Assembly (NCBI GenBank): GCA_963847595.1
Contig: CAWKAJ010000002.1
Coordinates: 1,116,001-1,180,000 of the forward strand
Direction: 5' to 3'
DNA: 64,000 nt
Source of the DNA: JACWAE01 sp963847595
Lineage (GTDB): Bacteria; Chloroflexota; Dehalococcoidia; SZUA-161
Below the pieces are notes generated by a model, which saw nothing but the letters and a program-made list of their open reading frames with translations, searched no databases and was not told where the DNA came from. The position numbers and the translations under genes are program-made. Numbering within the stretch: position 1 is the stretch's first letter; each line of letters opens with the position of its first letter. Shown piece by piece: positions 1-8,262 of the stretch.

Positions 1-29
1 CTGGATTCCTGCTTTCGCAGGAAGGGAAA

Positions 30-49
30 GGGCGCACAGCCGTGCGCCC
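30..49. repeat. REP-like palindrome, copy 1
   Basis: Arms GGGCGCAC (30-37) and GTGCGCCC (42-49) flank a 4-nt loop and are followed by CTACG. The same design, a GC palindrome closed by a CCCCTAC edge, recurs at 10936, 27241, 43297 and 43810. It lies about 105 bp past the 3' end of the glutaminyl cyclase gene and could also act as a terminator. Confidence 0.5.
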
Positions 50-155
50 CTACGTCGCGCTAGCAGCGCCATGAGTTATTTCAGCACCAGCGCATGGCGC
101 AAAGACGGTTAGGTGAATAGCAGGCAGTGCCCCAACCACGGATATGTAGCTTCAA

Positions 156-980
156 TTAACCCCTGGGAACAAGTTTAATCTCGAAGAGCTTGGGCCAGAG
201 CTTGCCCGTAACGAACAGGCGGTCGTGTTGCGCATCATAGGCAATCCCGTTGAGCACATCAACAGGCTGGCTGAGGTCTGCCGCACTCAGAAGCCCCGTC
301 AGGTCTATCCATCCCAGCACCCGACCTGTCCCGGGGTCAATCATTGCTATGCGGTCGGTTAGCCAGACATTGGCATAGATTTCACCATTCACATATTCCA
401 GTTCATTGAGATTGTCCACCGGCCCGCTATCGTCGAAAACCTGCACGCTGCCGACTTCCTTAAACGTCTCAGGGTCTAAGAAATGCAAGGTCGAGGTGCC
501 ATCGCTCATAATCAGGCGCTGTCCATCGTATGTAATGCCCCAGCCCTCGGTAGGGTAATCGAACTCGCGAAGCAACTTGAAGCTCTCCTCGTCGTAGACA
601 AAACCGACATGCGACTGCCAGGTCAGTTGAACTATTTTCTGGCCATAAATGGCGATGCCCTCGCCGTAGTATTGGGCTGCCAGGTCTACCTCTTGCAGCA
701 CCTTGCCGGTATCTAACTCCACTTTACGCAGCGAGGAACGACCTTCAAGCCCGGTGCTTTCGTAAAGAAAGCCATTTCCATACACCAGCCCCTCAGTCCA
801 GGCGCCGGGGTCGTGAGGGTAGACATGGACAACCTCATAGCCGTAGTACGAGATAGCAGCGGGGGTCGGAGAAGGCGATGGCGTAGGCAGAGAGTGCTCA
901 GAGCCCGAAGGGGAGCAAGCAAGGGCTGCTCCTGCAAGCAGGAGCAGCCCCGCTAGAAACACCTTAAAAATACGGCTCAT
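156..980 (-). CDS. Glutaminyl-peptide cyclotransferase, lipoprotein
   Basis: A 274-residue protein of the plant/bacterial beta-propeller glutaminyl cyclase family (Glu_cyclase_2), which turns N-terminal glutamine of proteins into pyroglutamate. The N-terminus is a lipoprotein signal: a hydrophobic stretch ending in a lipobox LAGAALAC with Cys22. A Ser/Pro/Thr linker follows (about 23-42), and then the propeller. Family-like motifs include WTEGLVY near residue 61, YGEGIA near 105 and NLNELEYVNG near 190. It should be anchored on the outer face of the cytoplasmic membrane. The ATG at 978-980 starts directly before the signal sequence. It stands downstream of the large FAD/Fe-S oxidoreductase with only about 20 bp between, so the two may be cotranscribed, though no functional link is apparent. 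Confidence 0.88.
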   Translation of the reverse strand: MSRIFKVFLAGLLLLAGAALACSPSGSEHSLPTPSPSPTPAAISYYGYEVVHVYPHDPGAWTEGLVYGNGFLYESTGLEGRSSLRKVELDTGKVLQEVDLAAQYYGEGIAIYGQKIVQLTWQSHVGFVYDEESFKLLREFDYPTEGWGITYDGQRLIMSDGTSTLHFLDPETFKEVGSVQVFDDSGPVDNLNELEYVNGEIYANVWLTDRIAMIDPGTGRVLGWIDLTGLLSAADLSQPVDVLNGIAYDAQHDRLFVTGKLWPKLFEIKLVPRG

Positions 981-1001
981 GAATATAGCCTTGACTCGTC
1001 C

Positions 1002-4000
1002 CTACTTCCCGTCTCTTCCTCTCAAATAGTTTATCATAGGCTGGGTCACCAGGGGAACAACATCGCCTATCATGTGCGGCATGAGGCTGTCCATGATGCC
1101 GGGCATCATGTGGGGCATCTGCTCAGCCATATAGTCAGGCATGGGGATACGCTCCCCAATCCGCTTCAACATTGTCGGCGTCACCTTGGGCATCATCATG
1201 GGCAGCAGCCTCGGGAACAGGATAGGGAACATGGGCTTCATCAGTTCCAGCGTCAAGGGAATCCTGCCCATTACCCGCATCATCCTGCCCATGCCGAAGG
1301 GCATAGCGTCGATAAGCTCGGGCCACATGGTCCCCATGATGTCGGCGAATCCCTTGGGGCTCATCACCGCAATCATGCCCTCGAACACCGCCCACTGCCT
1401 TTGCACCTCCGGGTTGGGGTCAGGGAACTTGTAGCCCAGGGTCGAGGCTGCGAAGCGCGCCAGGTCTATGGCCTCGACAGGCATCTTCTTCTTGTCAGCA
1501 GTCACCCGGAACTGGAACTCGCAGCAGGGGCAGAGCGCCAGCACCTTGTCTGCGCCAGCCTCCAGCGCCTCGTCGAGCCGGGTTTTGCCTACCTCGGCAG
1601 CCACAGGCGGGTCTTTGATCAGGGTCAGCACGCTGCCGCAGCAATGCGCTTCCTCACGGTTGTGGTCCATCTCTACGAGCTTCACATTGGGAATAGCTTT
1701 GATAACATCGCGCGGGGCTTCATACACACCGGATACCCGTCCGATGTGGCAGGAGTCATGCCAGGTAACTGTGGTAGGGGGAAGGTTATTCGCAGGGAAC
1801 TTGAACTGGCCTGACTTTATCTTCTCAGCCACCACCTCGCTGTAGTGCTTCGTTTGGATATTGTATTCAATGCCCAGCTTCTTGGCCCACACGGGATAGG
1901 TGTGCTGCCACATCATATGGCAGGCTGGACACGAGGTGATTACAGTATCAGCGCCGGCAGCCTTGGCCGCCGCCATGTTCTTCTTTATGGTCTCGGCGAA
2001 GACATCCCACTTGCCGCACATCAGCATGGGTATACCGCAGCAGTTCTCCTTCTCGCCCAGGTAGGTGAAGTCCACTCCGGCGGTATCCAACAAGCGTACG
2101 GTGGCCATGCCTATATCATGCTCCACATAGCTGGCGGTGCAGCCTGCGAAATAGACTGTCTTTGCCTTATGCGTGGGCCCATGCTTCTCCTTGAGGTCCT
2201 GGGGGAACCAGGCAGTGCGGTCCTTGCGATAGCCAGCCCAGATATCGCCTTCTCTCCTGGTTGCTGCCGCCATCATCTCGAAGGGCGGAATGGTCATCAT
2301 CTTCTTCTCGTCAATAAGAAGGCCCCGCAGCTTCATCCACGCGGGCTCGATAGGCAGAGATGCCGAGCAGCGCAGGTTGCATAGCTCGCAGGTAGTGCAG
2401 GCGAGGATGGTGTGAGCCATGAACTGGTCCCACTTCTCGCGGCCCTCCATATACTCGCGCAGCCAGTACCACTTCCCGCGCGGAGACTGGCTCTCCCAGC
2501 CCCTGCCATAGAACTGGTCGCACTCCTCCACGCAGTAGCCGCACTGAGAACAGCCATAGGCATACCACGCCACATCGCCGGGAATGCCTCGTACGGGCTT
2601 ATTCTCAGGAAGCTCACCGATCTTAGGGATAACGCGGTTGCCGAAGGGTCGGATAAGGGGCTCGAAGGTGCTCGCAAAGCTCATGAATGCGCCCACCAGC
2701 CCACTGCCCAGGACCTTGCCCGGGTTCAGCACGCCCTTGGGGTCTACCTGCGCCTTGTATGCCTTCAACCTGCCAACGCGTTCCTTGCCCAGAATCTCAG
2801 GGGCTTTCCTGGAGAAATATAGGCCAGTGGCGTAGGCGCGTCCGCCGTGTCTCTCGGCAATCTTAATGATAGTCATGGCCAGGCTGAATACGAAGTTATA
2901 ATTGAACTTGCGCTGGTCACTGGGTATGAAGCCCAGTATCACCACCTCGGGCTTGCCATTCGAGCCCTCCCGGATAATGACGCCCTCCTTGACCACAGGC
3001 TGGTGCACCTTGCGCTCTATCTCGGTCATCACATCGCCCAATGAAGAGAGCGGGAGCACCACTTCTGCGGGCACCAGGCTGGGACCCAGCCGTTTCACCA
3101 CCATCAGTTTGAAGCGTTCCTTCCACTCGTGCCGGGCGATGCGGTCACTGAGTATCTCCGCCTGGCAGAGCTTCAGCATTTGCGGCAGCCTGCCCATAAC
3201 AGCATCGTGGTCTTTCTTGCGGAAAGCTATGGTGAGCACGTATGCTGCCGGCAGAAGCACCCGCTCCTCTGCCGGGTGGCCGTAATGCTCCCTCAGGGGA
3301 GCCCTGTTTTTCAGCTCAGCCATACGCGGATTGATAAATATCAGAGACCAGATGGGTAGCTTTTCGTCGATCAGAGCCTGCACGAACTTCTGCATGTCGT
3401 GAGGGTCGGGGCAGCCGATGGCGACAATCTCCAACTCATCCAGAGGCATGATGCGGACGGTGACCTCGCTGATGAAGCCGGTGATGCCCTCGGCATCGGA
3501 TATTAAATCAAGCTCCTTACCACTGAACTCCCTGACTTCACCGCTGGGCAGCACCACACGGGCGCTCACCACGTTGTCGCGGAACCAGCCTGCCTCGTAG
3601 GAGCCGATGCCGGCGCCGCCCTGAGCCAGCCAGCCACCGACCGTGGATGAAGGGTAGCTGGAGGGATATAGCCTCAAGGTCAGGCCCTGCTTCGCTAAAT
3701 CGCGGTCCAGCTTCTCCCAGATCACGCCGGCCTGCGCGATGACAATTTGAGCCTTGGGGTCAATTTTGACCACTTTATTCATGTGGTAGAAGTCCACCAC
3801 CACGCCGTTTTTCACAGGTAACACGCCACCGTAGCCGGACGAAGCCTTGCCGCGCGGGGTGAGCGGCAGTTTGTTCTGTGCTGCCCAGCGCACCAGTTCC
3901 GCCAGCTCCTGCTCCGTCCGAGGCTGCACTACAACATCAGGGATGGTGTTGCCGATGAGCGGTTTGAGCAAACCGGGCACGGCTGCTATATCGTGCCCAT

Positions 4001-4088
4001 AGAGCCTGCGCTCGGTCTTGCTAAAGTTTACACGGCTGCCGAATTTGTTTTCGAGATATGCCTGCTGCTTGCTGTTTAGTTTACTCAT
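1002..4088 (-). CDS. FAD-linked oxidase / CCG-domain Fe-S oxidoreductase fusion
   Basis: A GlcD-GlcF type fusion of 1028 residues, related to D-lactate/glycolate dehydrogenases and HdrD-like reductases. The N-terminal PCMH-type FAD domain (about 45-220) shows PRGKASSGYGG, and a FAD-oxidase C-terminal domain follows to about 460. Next come two ferredoxin-type motifs, GCSQCGYCVEEC near residue 512 and CTTCELCNLRC near 570. Two cysteine-rich CCG domains follow, with FAGC...NCCGIP and DSCHIGR...HCCGS. The last ~95 residues form an unusual Met/Pro-rich tail. It probably oxidises a 2-hydroxy acid and passes electrons through Fe-S clusters to a quinone or other carrier; the substrate is unknown. ATG 4088 is preferred because GGAGGAA sits just upstream; a GTG at 4100 lies before that site. 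The gene lies downstream of arsR and may be its target. Confidence 0.85.
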   Translation of the reverse strand: MSKLNSKQQAYLENKFGSRVNFSKTERRLYGHDIAAVPGLLKPLIGNTIPDVVVQPRTEQELAELVRWAAQNKLPLTPRGKASSGYGGVLPVKNGVVVDFYHMNKVVKIDPKAQIVIAQAGVIWEKLDRDLAKQGLTLRLYPSSYPSSTVGGWLAQGGAGIGSYEAGWFRDNVVSARVVLPSGEVREFSGKELDLISDAEGITGFISEVTVRIMPLDELEIVAIGCPDPHDMQKFVQALIDEKLPIWSLIFINPRMAELKNRAPLREHYGHPAEERVLLPAAYVLTIAFRKKDHDAVMGRLPQMLKLCQAEILSDRIARHEWKERFKLMVVKRLGPSLVPAEVVLPLSSLGDVMTEIERKVHQPVVKEGVIIREGSNGKPEVVILGFIPSDQRKFNYNFVFSLAMTIIKIAERHGGRAYATGLYFSRKAPEILGKERVGRLKAYKAQVDPKGVLNPGKVLGSGLVGAFMSFASTFEPLIRPFGNRVIPKIGELPENKPVRGIPGDVAWYAYGCSQCGYCVEECDQFYGRGWESQSPRGKWYWLREYMEGREKWDQFMAHTILACTTCELCNLRCSASLPIEPAWMKLRGLLIDEKKMMTIPPFEMMAAATRREGDIWAGYRKDRTAWFPQDLKEKHGPTHKAKTVYFAGCTASYVEHDIGMATVRLLDTAGVDFTYLGEKENCCGIPMLMCGKWDVFAETIKKNMAAAKAAGADTVITSCPACHMMWQHTYPVWAKKLGIEYNIQTKHYSEVVAEKIKSGQFKFPANNLPPTTVTWHDSCHIGRVSGVYEAPRDVIKAIPNVKLVEMDHNREEAHCCGSVLTLIKDPPVAAEVGKTRLDEALEAGADKVLALCPCCEFQFRVTADKKKMPVEAIDLARFAASTLGYKFPDPNPEVQRQWAVFEGMIAVMSPKGFADIMGTMWPELIDAMPFGMGRMMRVMGRIPLTLELMKPMFPILFPRLLPMMMPKVTPTMLKRIGERIPMPDYMAEQMPHMMPGIMDSLMPHMIGDVVPLVTQPMINYLRGRDGK

Positions 4089-4112
4089 TGTTTCCTCCAC
4101 ACTTGCTTAGGG

Positions 4113-4132
4113 AGAGCGTTTGCAAACGCTCT
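4113..4132. promoter_or_regulatory. Perfect 20-bp palindrome upstream of the FAD/Fe-S oxidase
   Basis: AGAGCGTTTG joined to CAAACGCTCT with no loop, a perfect two-fold site 25 bp before the ATG. It could be an operator for a dimeric repressor or an RNA hairpin that affects translation of the oxidase. It differs from the operator in front of arsR. Confidence 0.45.
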
Positions 4133-4148
4133 TTTCAACCCCCTTTAT

Positions 4149-4217
4149 CCCCCAATCTTGGGGGACTTTAAAAACTGGGGGACACCCCCAGCCCCCCAGC
4201 AAAGGGGCTTCGCCCCT
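4149..4217. repeat. Three consecutive C/G-run hairpins
   Basis: Three perfect hairpins stand in a row: CCCCCAA/TTGGGGG (4149-4164), CTGGGGG/CCCCCAG (4175-4191) and AGGGGC/GCCCCT (4203-4217). They lie between arsR and the oxidase gene. The CCCCC/GGGGG composition resembles the C-run segment next to the palindrome at 10.97 kb, so this looks like dispersed intergenic repeat DNA that could also reduce read-through from arsR. Confidence 0.5.
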
Positions 4218-4247
4218 CTGCACTCCCAATATGCTAAATGACCGCTA

Positions 4248-4598
4248 CTAAGTTCGCTTGCCACGACGGCCGAGTGATTTGACCAGGGCCTGATTCTGAG
4301 ACAACTGGTCTGCCAGAACCTCTCTCACCAGGTCGCAGGCCTCGCCGATCTTGGGATTGGCCAATTTATAGTAAATGGTGGTCCCCTCACGGCGCGTGGT
4401 CACGATGCCTCTCTCTCTGAGGATAGCCAAGTGCTGCGAGACATTGGACTGAGGCAAGCCCAGGCTGGAGACCAGCTGGCCCACTGATGCCTCGCTATCT
4501 CGGAGCTCATGGAGAATCATGAGGCGCTTGGTGTCAGCTAAGGTCTTGCAGATGCTGGCCTGGTGTTGGAAAAGCTGAATCTGGGATTTCTCTATCAT
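4248..4598 (-). CDS. ArsR-family transcriptional regulator
   Basis: A 116-residue winged-helix repressor of the ArsR/SmtB type. The HTH core lies about residues 36-80, with ASVGQLVSSLGLPQSNVSQH and LRERGIVTTRREGTTIYY forming recognition helix and wing. The usual ELCVCEL metal motif of helix 3 is missing: the equivalent helix carries no Cys pair. The signal is therefore probably not a classic thiolate-bound metal ion. A lone cysteine near residue 17 and another near 88 could allow redox sensing, but that is inference. The ATG at 4598 was chosen because the longer open frame upstream crosses the operator/promoter DNA and encodes nothing recognisable. The operator at 4616-4643 lies directly in front, which fits autoregulation. 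Confidence 0.88.
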   Translation of the reverse strand: MIEKSQIQLFQHQASICKTLADTKRLMILHELRDSEASVGQLVSSLGLPQSNVSQHLAILRERGIVTTRREGTTIYYKLANPKIGEACDLVREVLADQLSQNQALVKSLGRRGKRT

Positions 4599-4615
4599 AG
4601 ACCCAACCTTTATAT

Positions 4616-4643
4616 TATAATATTCACATCCACGAATATTATA
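4616..4643. promoter_or_regulatory. ArsR-type operator (10-bp inverted repeat)
   Basis: TATAATATTC (4616-4625) and GAATATTATA (4634-4643) are a perfect inverted repeat with an 8-bp spacer, 18 bp before the arsR start. The AT-rich arms contain TATAAT-like sequence, so a bound repressor would cover the promoter. The size and place are those of ArsR/SmtB operators. Confidence 0.7.
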
Positions 4644-4714
4644 GAGAATATCAAGCTGGATGTCAAGATTTAGTAGGGGCACGGTGCACCGTATAGTTTC
4701 GAGTCTAAAAACCC

Positions 4715-4743
4715 TTGACAATCGTGACTCACTCCTGTAGAAT
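4715..4743 (+). promoter_or_regulatory. Sigma-70-like promoter for the 4780 gene
   Basis: TTGACA (4715-4720), a 17-bp spacer and TAGAAT (4738-4743). Transcription would begin near 4750, about 30 bp before the start codon of the small membrane protein gene, which has its own AAGGAAAGGAG ribosome binding site. Confidence 0.7.
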
Positions 4744-4779
4744 CTCGTGCTGATAACCAAAAGGAAAGGAGCGTAGAAA

Positions 4780-5163
4780 ATGGCGGACGAAGCCAAACAG
4801 CCAGACGCCATGAAGAGGCTCGCGGGCACCATCGGCCTGCTGGCCTTCTTGGTAGGGATAATTCTGGCGATAGTCGGTGGCATCGGGTACCCTGCTAACA
4901 GCGACATCACGTTAACGCTGGTTATCGTGGGTATCCTCGTGGGAGTGCTGAATATCACCGGTAAGGAAGTGCTCCCACTGCTCATCGCTGCCATCGCCCT
5001 TATCGTAGTAGGCCTCACACAAGGTTTTACGCCTCTGGATAAGCTGGGCGTAGGCGCAGGCACCAAACTCAACGATATCGTAGGCTACATAGCGATCTTT
5101 ATAACACCGGCGGCGATCATCAGCGCCATTCGTGCCATCTGGGCTGTAGCGCGCCCTGGCTAA
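4780..5163 (+). CDS. Small membrane protein, four hydrophobic segments
   Basis: A 127-residue protein that I do not recognise as a named family. After a charged N-terminus (MADEAKQPDAMKR) it has hydrophobic segments at about 15-37, 43-57, 64-80 and 98-120, so it should be an integral membrane protein. No catalytic or binding motif is visible. It has a strong RBS, a good promoter and a hairpin terminator just after the stop, so it is likely a monocistronic, expressed gene. Function unknown. Confidence 0.7.
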   Translation: MADEAKQPDAMKRLAGTIGLLAFLVGIILAIVGGIGYPANSDITLTLVIVGILVGVLNITGKEVLPLLIAAIALIVVGLTQGFTPLDKLGVGAGTKLNDIVGYIAIFITPAAIISAIRAIWAVARPG

Positions 5164-5179
5164 AATAGACTTAGACGGA

Positions 5180-5219
5180 GATGGCCCAGTTTCACCCACA
5201 AAGGGCAGGCTGGGTCATC
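5180..5219 (+). terminator. Hairpin terminator after the small membrane protein
   Basis: GATGGCCCAG (5180-5189) pairs with CTGGGTCATC (5210-5219) with a single G-T position and a 20-nt loop, followed by CTATTTAAT. It begins 16 bp after the stop codon. There is no pure T run, so the strength is uncertain. Confidence 0.5.
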
Positions 5220-5238
5220 CTATTTAATGTGCAGGTCG

Positions 5239-5268
5239 TTGACAACATGCCCTTGGGCCGAATAGAAT
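5239..5268 (+). promoter_or_regulatory. Sigma-70-like promoter for the LRR gene
   Basis: TTGACA (5239-5244), an 18-bp spacer and TAGAAT (5263-5268), about 45 bp before the ATG at 5314. GAGAAAGG at about 5301 could serve as ribosome binding site. Confidence 0.6.
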
Positions 5269-5313
5269 GCTGAAGGTAGAATCAACCTTCAATAACTCGC
5301 GAGAAAGGCATTA

Positions 5314-6557
5314 ATGGGCTTATTTCACAAGTTGGGTCTGGCGATCGCGTTAATCAGCCTGATGGCGCTGTTACTGCCCTTTTCAGTCGCGAGAGCTGAT
5401 GAAATAGTTGCTTTCCCGATGCCCATCTCCAGGCAAGGATTCGTGAAGCAATAGGGAAGCCTACCGAGGATATTTACCTAGCCGATCTCAAAGGCCTTAC
5501 CACGCTCAACGCCAATTCTGCAAACATCACCGACCTCACTGGACTGGAATATTGCACTGGTCTGACATATCTCTCACTGGCATATAACGGGATAAGCGAC
5601 ATATCCCCACTCTCCAAACTCACCAGCCTGAGTTACCTAAACCTTCATGTAAACCAGATAAGCGACATCTCGCCGCTCTCCAAATTGACCAGTTTGACTC
5701 AGCTCTCCCTCGCGCAGAACCAAATAAGCGATATATCCGTTCTATCCAGCCTAACCAATCTTGCCGGCCTCTATCTTTCGGAGAACCAGATAAGCGACTT
5801 GTCCCCCCTATCCAATCTCACGGGACTGACCGAACTCCAAATCCAGAATAACCAGATTAGCGACTTATCTCCCCTATCCCACCTGACCGGTCTAACCAAG
5901 CTATACTTCTGGAGGAACCAGGTAAGCGACTTGTCCCCCCTATCCAACCTCGTGGGACTGACCGACTTGCAACTCGGATATAATCAGGTTAGCGACCTGT
6001 CTCCTTTATCCAAGCTCACTAAATTGACTGACCTCCAAATGGGGGGGAATAAGCTAAGCGACATATCTCCTCTGTCCAATCTCGCCAGCCTGGACCATCT
6101 TTACCTCTGGGATAACCAGATAGGCAATATCTCTGCACTCTCGAAACTCACGAATCTGAACTACCTTTCACTCTATAGTAACCAAATAAGCGATATCTCT
6201 CCACTGGTAGAAAACAACGGGCTTGGGCAGGGCGATACTGTGGATTTGGCGGGGAATCCCCTGGACACAAACTCATTGGATGTTTACATCCCTCAGCTTC
6301 AGCAGAGAGGAGTCAATGTGGGATGGGGGAATACGCACCCCACCGCCCCAACACCTACGCCCACACCTACGCCTAAACCTACACCCCTAACCACACCGCC
6401 CGAGCTGACTCCACCACCCACCACTCTAGCACCCACCCCAACCCCTATACCCGAGAAGAAAGAAACACCTTTCAATATATGGGTTATCATCGGCCCTGTC
6501 CTCGGAGTCCTGGCAGCAGGCAGCGCGGCATACTACATAGTCAGGAAACGAAGGTAA
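5314..6557 (+). pseudogene. Internalin-like leucine-rich-repeat surface protein, frameshifted
   Basis: The gene starts at ATG 5314 with a signal peptide (MGLFHKLGLAIALISLMALL, cleavage near AARAD-like VARADE) but that frame stops at 5452-5454. From about 5418 the homologous reading continues in another frame as DAHLQARIREAIGKPTEDIY, the typical N-cap of bacterial LRR proteins. It then runs open to 6557. One missing base in CCGAT (expected CCGGAT) at 5416-5420 explains everything. About 11 repeats follow with the pattern NQISDISPLSxLTxLTxLxL. A Pro/Thr spacer of about 50 residues follows, then a hydrophobic segment (WVIIGPVLGVLAAGSAAYYIV) and an RKRR stop-transfer tail. The intact product would be a cell-surface adhesion or binding protein. 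It may be a true pseudogene, a phase-variable gene or a sequencing error. Confidence 0.8.
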
Positions 6558-6590
6558 AATCTCCCTGACATTTCCGTAGTCAGCTTCGGT

Positions 6591-7505
6591 CTACTTTGCG
6601 CTGACGCCCGGCGACCTAACCAGCAAGAGCGGAGTGTTCCCCCCGTTCAGGACTTTGTCTGCCGTGCTCCCTAAGGCCCAACGCGTGACTCCGGACCAGC
6701 CGTGCGTCGACATAGCCACCAAGTCGGCGTGTACTTCATCAGCCAGCTTGATAATCTCATGCCCCGTATTGCCAACCTTCACCTCAAATCTCACTTTGAT
6801 GTGCTTGTCTTTAAGGGCATTAGCCACCTTCTCCAGGTAACTCCCGGCATCCGCCTTCAATAGCTCCGCTTCAGCCTGGGTGTAGGGGATCTGGGCGGTC
6901 TCACCCGGGATGATAGCATAAACAGGGGAAGCCGGCGGCACCACATGGAGCAGGGTGAGCTCTCCCTTGAGCTTGGAGCCAAGCTCCTCAACATAGGGAA
7001 TTACCGCTTCGCTTTCTTGGGAGCCATCCAGCAGAACCAGTATCTTGCTCATCGTGCCTTTCTCAAGCTCATGGTGATGGACGCCCTTGGCCCTGATGAG
7101 CGCCACGGGCTTATTCGCAGCTCTCACCACCTTATCTGCCACGCTTCCCAGGACCCAGCGCCTGATGCCGGACCAGCCATGCGTGGCAATGACAATAAGG
7201 TCAACACCCTGCTCGTCGGCAAAGTCTACAATCTGCTCGGCAGGGTGACCATCCAGAATCACCGACCTCACCGTGATCGCTTGAGCACCAGGCTGCTCAA
7301 GATACTTCTTGGCGCCGCGCTTTGTGGCTGCAACCATCTTCTCGATGTACAACTGGTGCATGTGGTGATATTGCTCCTGCGCTGACTCACAGACATGCAG
7401 CAGGATGACCTCAGAGCCCAATCTCCCTGCCAGCTCTTCGGCGTAAGGCAGAGCGACCTCAGCCAACTCGGAACCATCCAGGGGAACAAGTATTTTCGCG
7501 TACAT
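6591..7505 (-). CDS. Universal stress protein, two UspA domains
   Basis: Two UspA domains in tandem (about residues 1-145 and 150-300). Each starts KILVPLDGS/KILVLLDGS and ends in an ATP-binding motif GxSGxxRWxLGSxADKVxxxxxxPxxLxR (WSGIRRWVLGSVADKV and WSGVTRWALGSTADKV). Both therefore belong to the nucleotide-binding class. These proteins bind ATP and help survival under energy or redox stress. ATG 7505 is preferred because GGAGG is placed correctly before it; an ATG six codons upstream has no such site. The gene is convergent with the LRR gene with a 33-bp gap. Confidence 0.9.
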   Translation of the reverse strand: MYAKILVPLDGSELAEVALPYAEELAGRLGSEVILLHVCESAQEQYHHMHQLYIEKMVAATKRGAKKYLEQPGAQAITVRSVILDGHPAEQIVDFADEQGVDLIVIATHGWSGIRRWVLGSVADKVVRAANKPVALIRAKGVHHHELEKGTMSKILVLLDGSQESEAVIPYVEELGSKLKGELTLLHVVPPASPVYAIIPGETAQIPYTQAEAELLKADAGSYLEKVANALKDKHIKVRFEVKVGNTGHEIIKLADEVHADLVAMSTHGWSGVTRWALGSTADKVLNGGNTPLLLVRSPGVSAK

Positions 7506-7566
7506 CGCTGACCTCCTATCCATTATGATGAGAAAACCTCGCTGCTTGCATTTTAACCCAGGACAA

Positions 7567-7827
7567 TCATGGTTTCTTCAATACCTTGTCATGCTCTCCC
7601 ACATTGCGCACGATGATTATTCCTTCCTTCAACTCGAAGGTCATCCGCAGCCTTTTGGAAGGACGAGCTTCCCAGACATTTTGCCTTCCTCCCATTTTCT
7701 TAACGTGCAAACCGGGATATCTCAGATTTTCACCCAACAGGCTGAGCGCCTTGCGAACACTGCGTCGTTCGGCATCGGTGAGCCTAGTATACGCCTGCTC
7801 GAATTGCTCGGTAAGAAAGACCTCCAC
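7567..7827 (-). CDS. RelE/ParE-superfamily toxin
   Basis: An 86-residue protein with the RelE/ParE toxin pattern: LTEQFEQAYTRLTDAERRSVRKALSLL helices, then the strands LHVKKMGGRQNVWEARPSKRLRMTFEL and IIIVRNVGEHDKVL. The last strand with GEHDxVL is typical of the RelE/YoeB-like fold. It would cleave mRNA on the ribosome or block another essential step when free of antitoxin. It starts one base after the antitoxin stop, so the two are made as one operon with the antitoxin first. Confidence 0.8.
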   Translation of the reverse strand: MEVFLTEQFEQAYTRLTDAERRSVRKALSLLGENLRYPGLHVKKMGGRQNVWEARPSKRLRMTFELKEGIIIVRNVGEHDKVLKKP

Positions 7828-7828
7828 G

Positions 7829-8113
7829 TCACGCCTTGCCCTTAAGATATTTCACCGCTGCGGCAGCCGACTTGAACCTCTTGACACGACCAGCTTTCAT
7901 ATCCTCATCTGCTTTGCGTTCCCCCTTCTGCCATTCCTCGGTCCAGAAATAGGCTTGACTGGCGTCCACAAGTTTCTTGGGTCTCAGAACAATATGCCCC
8001 TGCCTGTCAAGGTCAACCTCCACAAAATCTCCGGGCTGCATGTTTGTCTTCACCCTGATCTCTTTAGGGAGGGTAACCTGACCGCCGCTCGTTAGTTTCG
8101 CTAGCATACTCAT
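7829..8113 (-). CDS. AbrB/MazE-type antitoxin
   Basis: A 94-residue protein whose first 50 residues form an AbrB-type swapped-hairpin DNA-binding domain: LTSGGQVTLPKEIRVKTNMQ then GDFVEVDLDRQGHIVLRPKK. The C-terminal half (YFWTEEWQKGERKADEDMKAGRVKRFKSAAAAVKYL) has the helix typical of antitoxins that wrap RelE-type toxins. GGAGAAAAAG precedes the ATG. It is expected to neutralise the neighbouring toxin and to repress the operon through the palindrome at 8167. Confidence 0.82.
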   Translation of the reverse strand: MSMLAKLTSGGQVTLPKEIRVKTNMQPGDFVEVDLDRQGHIVLRPKKLVDASQAYFWTEEWQKGERKADEDMKAGRVKRFKSAAAAVKYLKGKA

Positions 8114-8166
8114 CTTTTTCTCCTTGGCCTATTGGCCCATTGCGCCATTATTATAATGTAAGTACA

Positions 8167-8181
8167 ATGTTATTATAACAT
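8167..8181. promoter_or_regulatory. Candidate operator of the toxin-antitoxin operon
   Basis: ATGTTAT-T-ATAACAT is a perfect palindrome 54 bp upstream of the antitoxin start. On the minus strand a TATAAT lies at 8155-8150, so the site falls near the -35 position, a good place for AbrB-type autorepression. Confidence 0.45.
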
Positions 8182-8262
8182 CATATGCAAGTGGGGAAAA
8201 CAAAAGGAGAGTAAAAGGATTGTTTGCGAATAACTTCAAAAAATGCTCGCTAGAAGCAGCTT

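Noticed and set aside
4599..5072. An N-terminal extension of the ArsR gene by 158 codons
   Set aside because: It would run through the operator, the plus-strand promoter and antisense to the 4780 gene. The ArsR domain itself starts at 4598.
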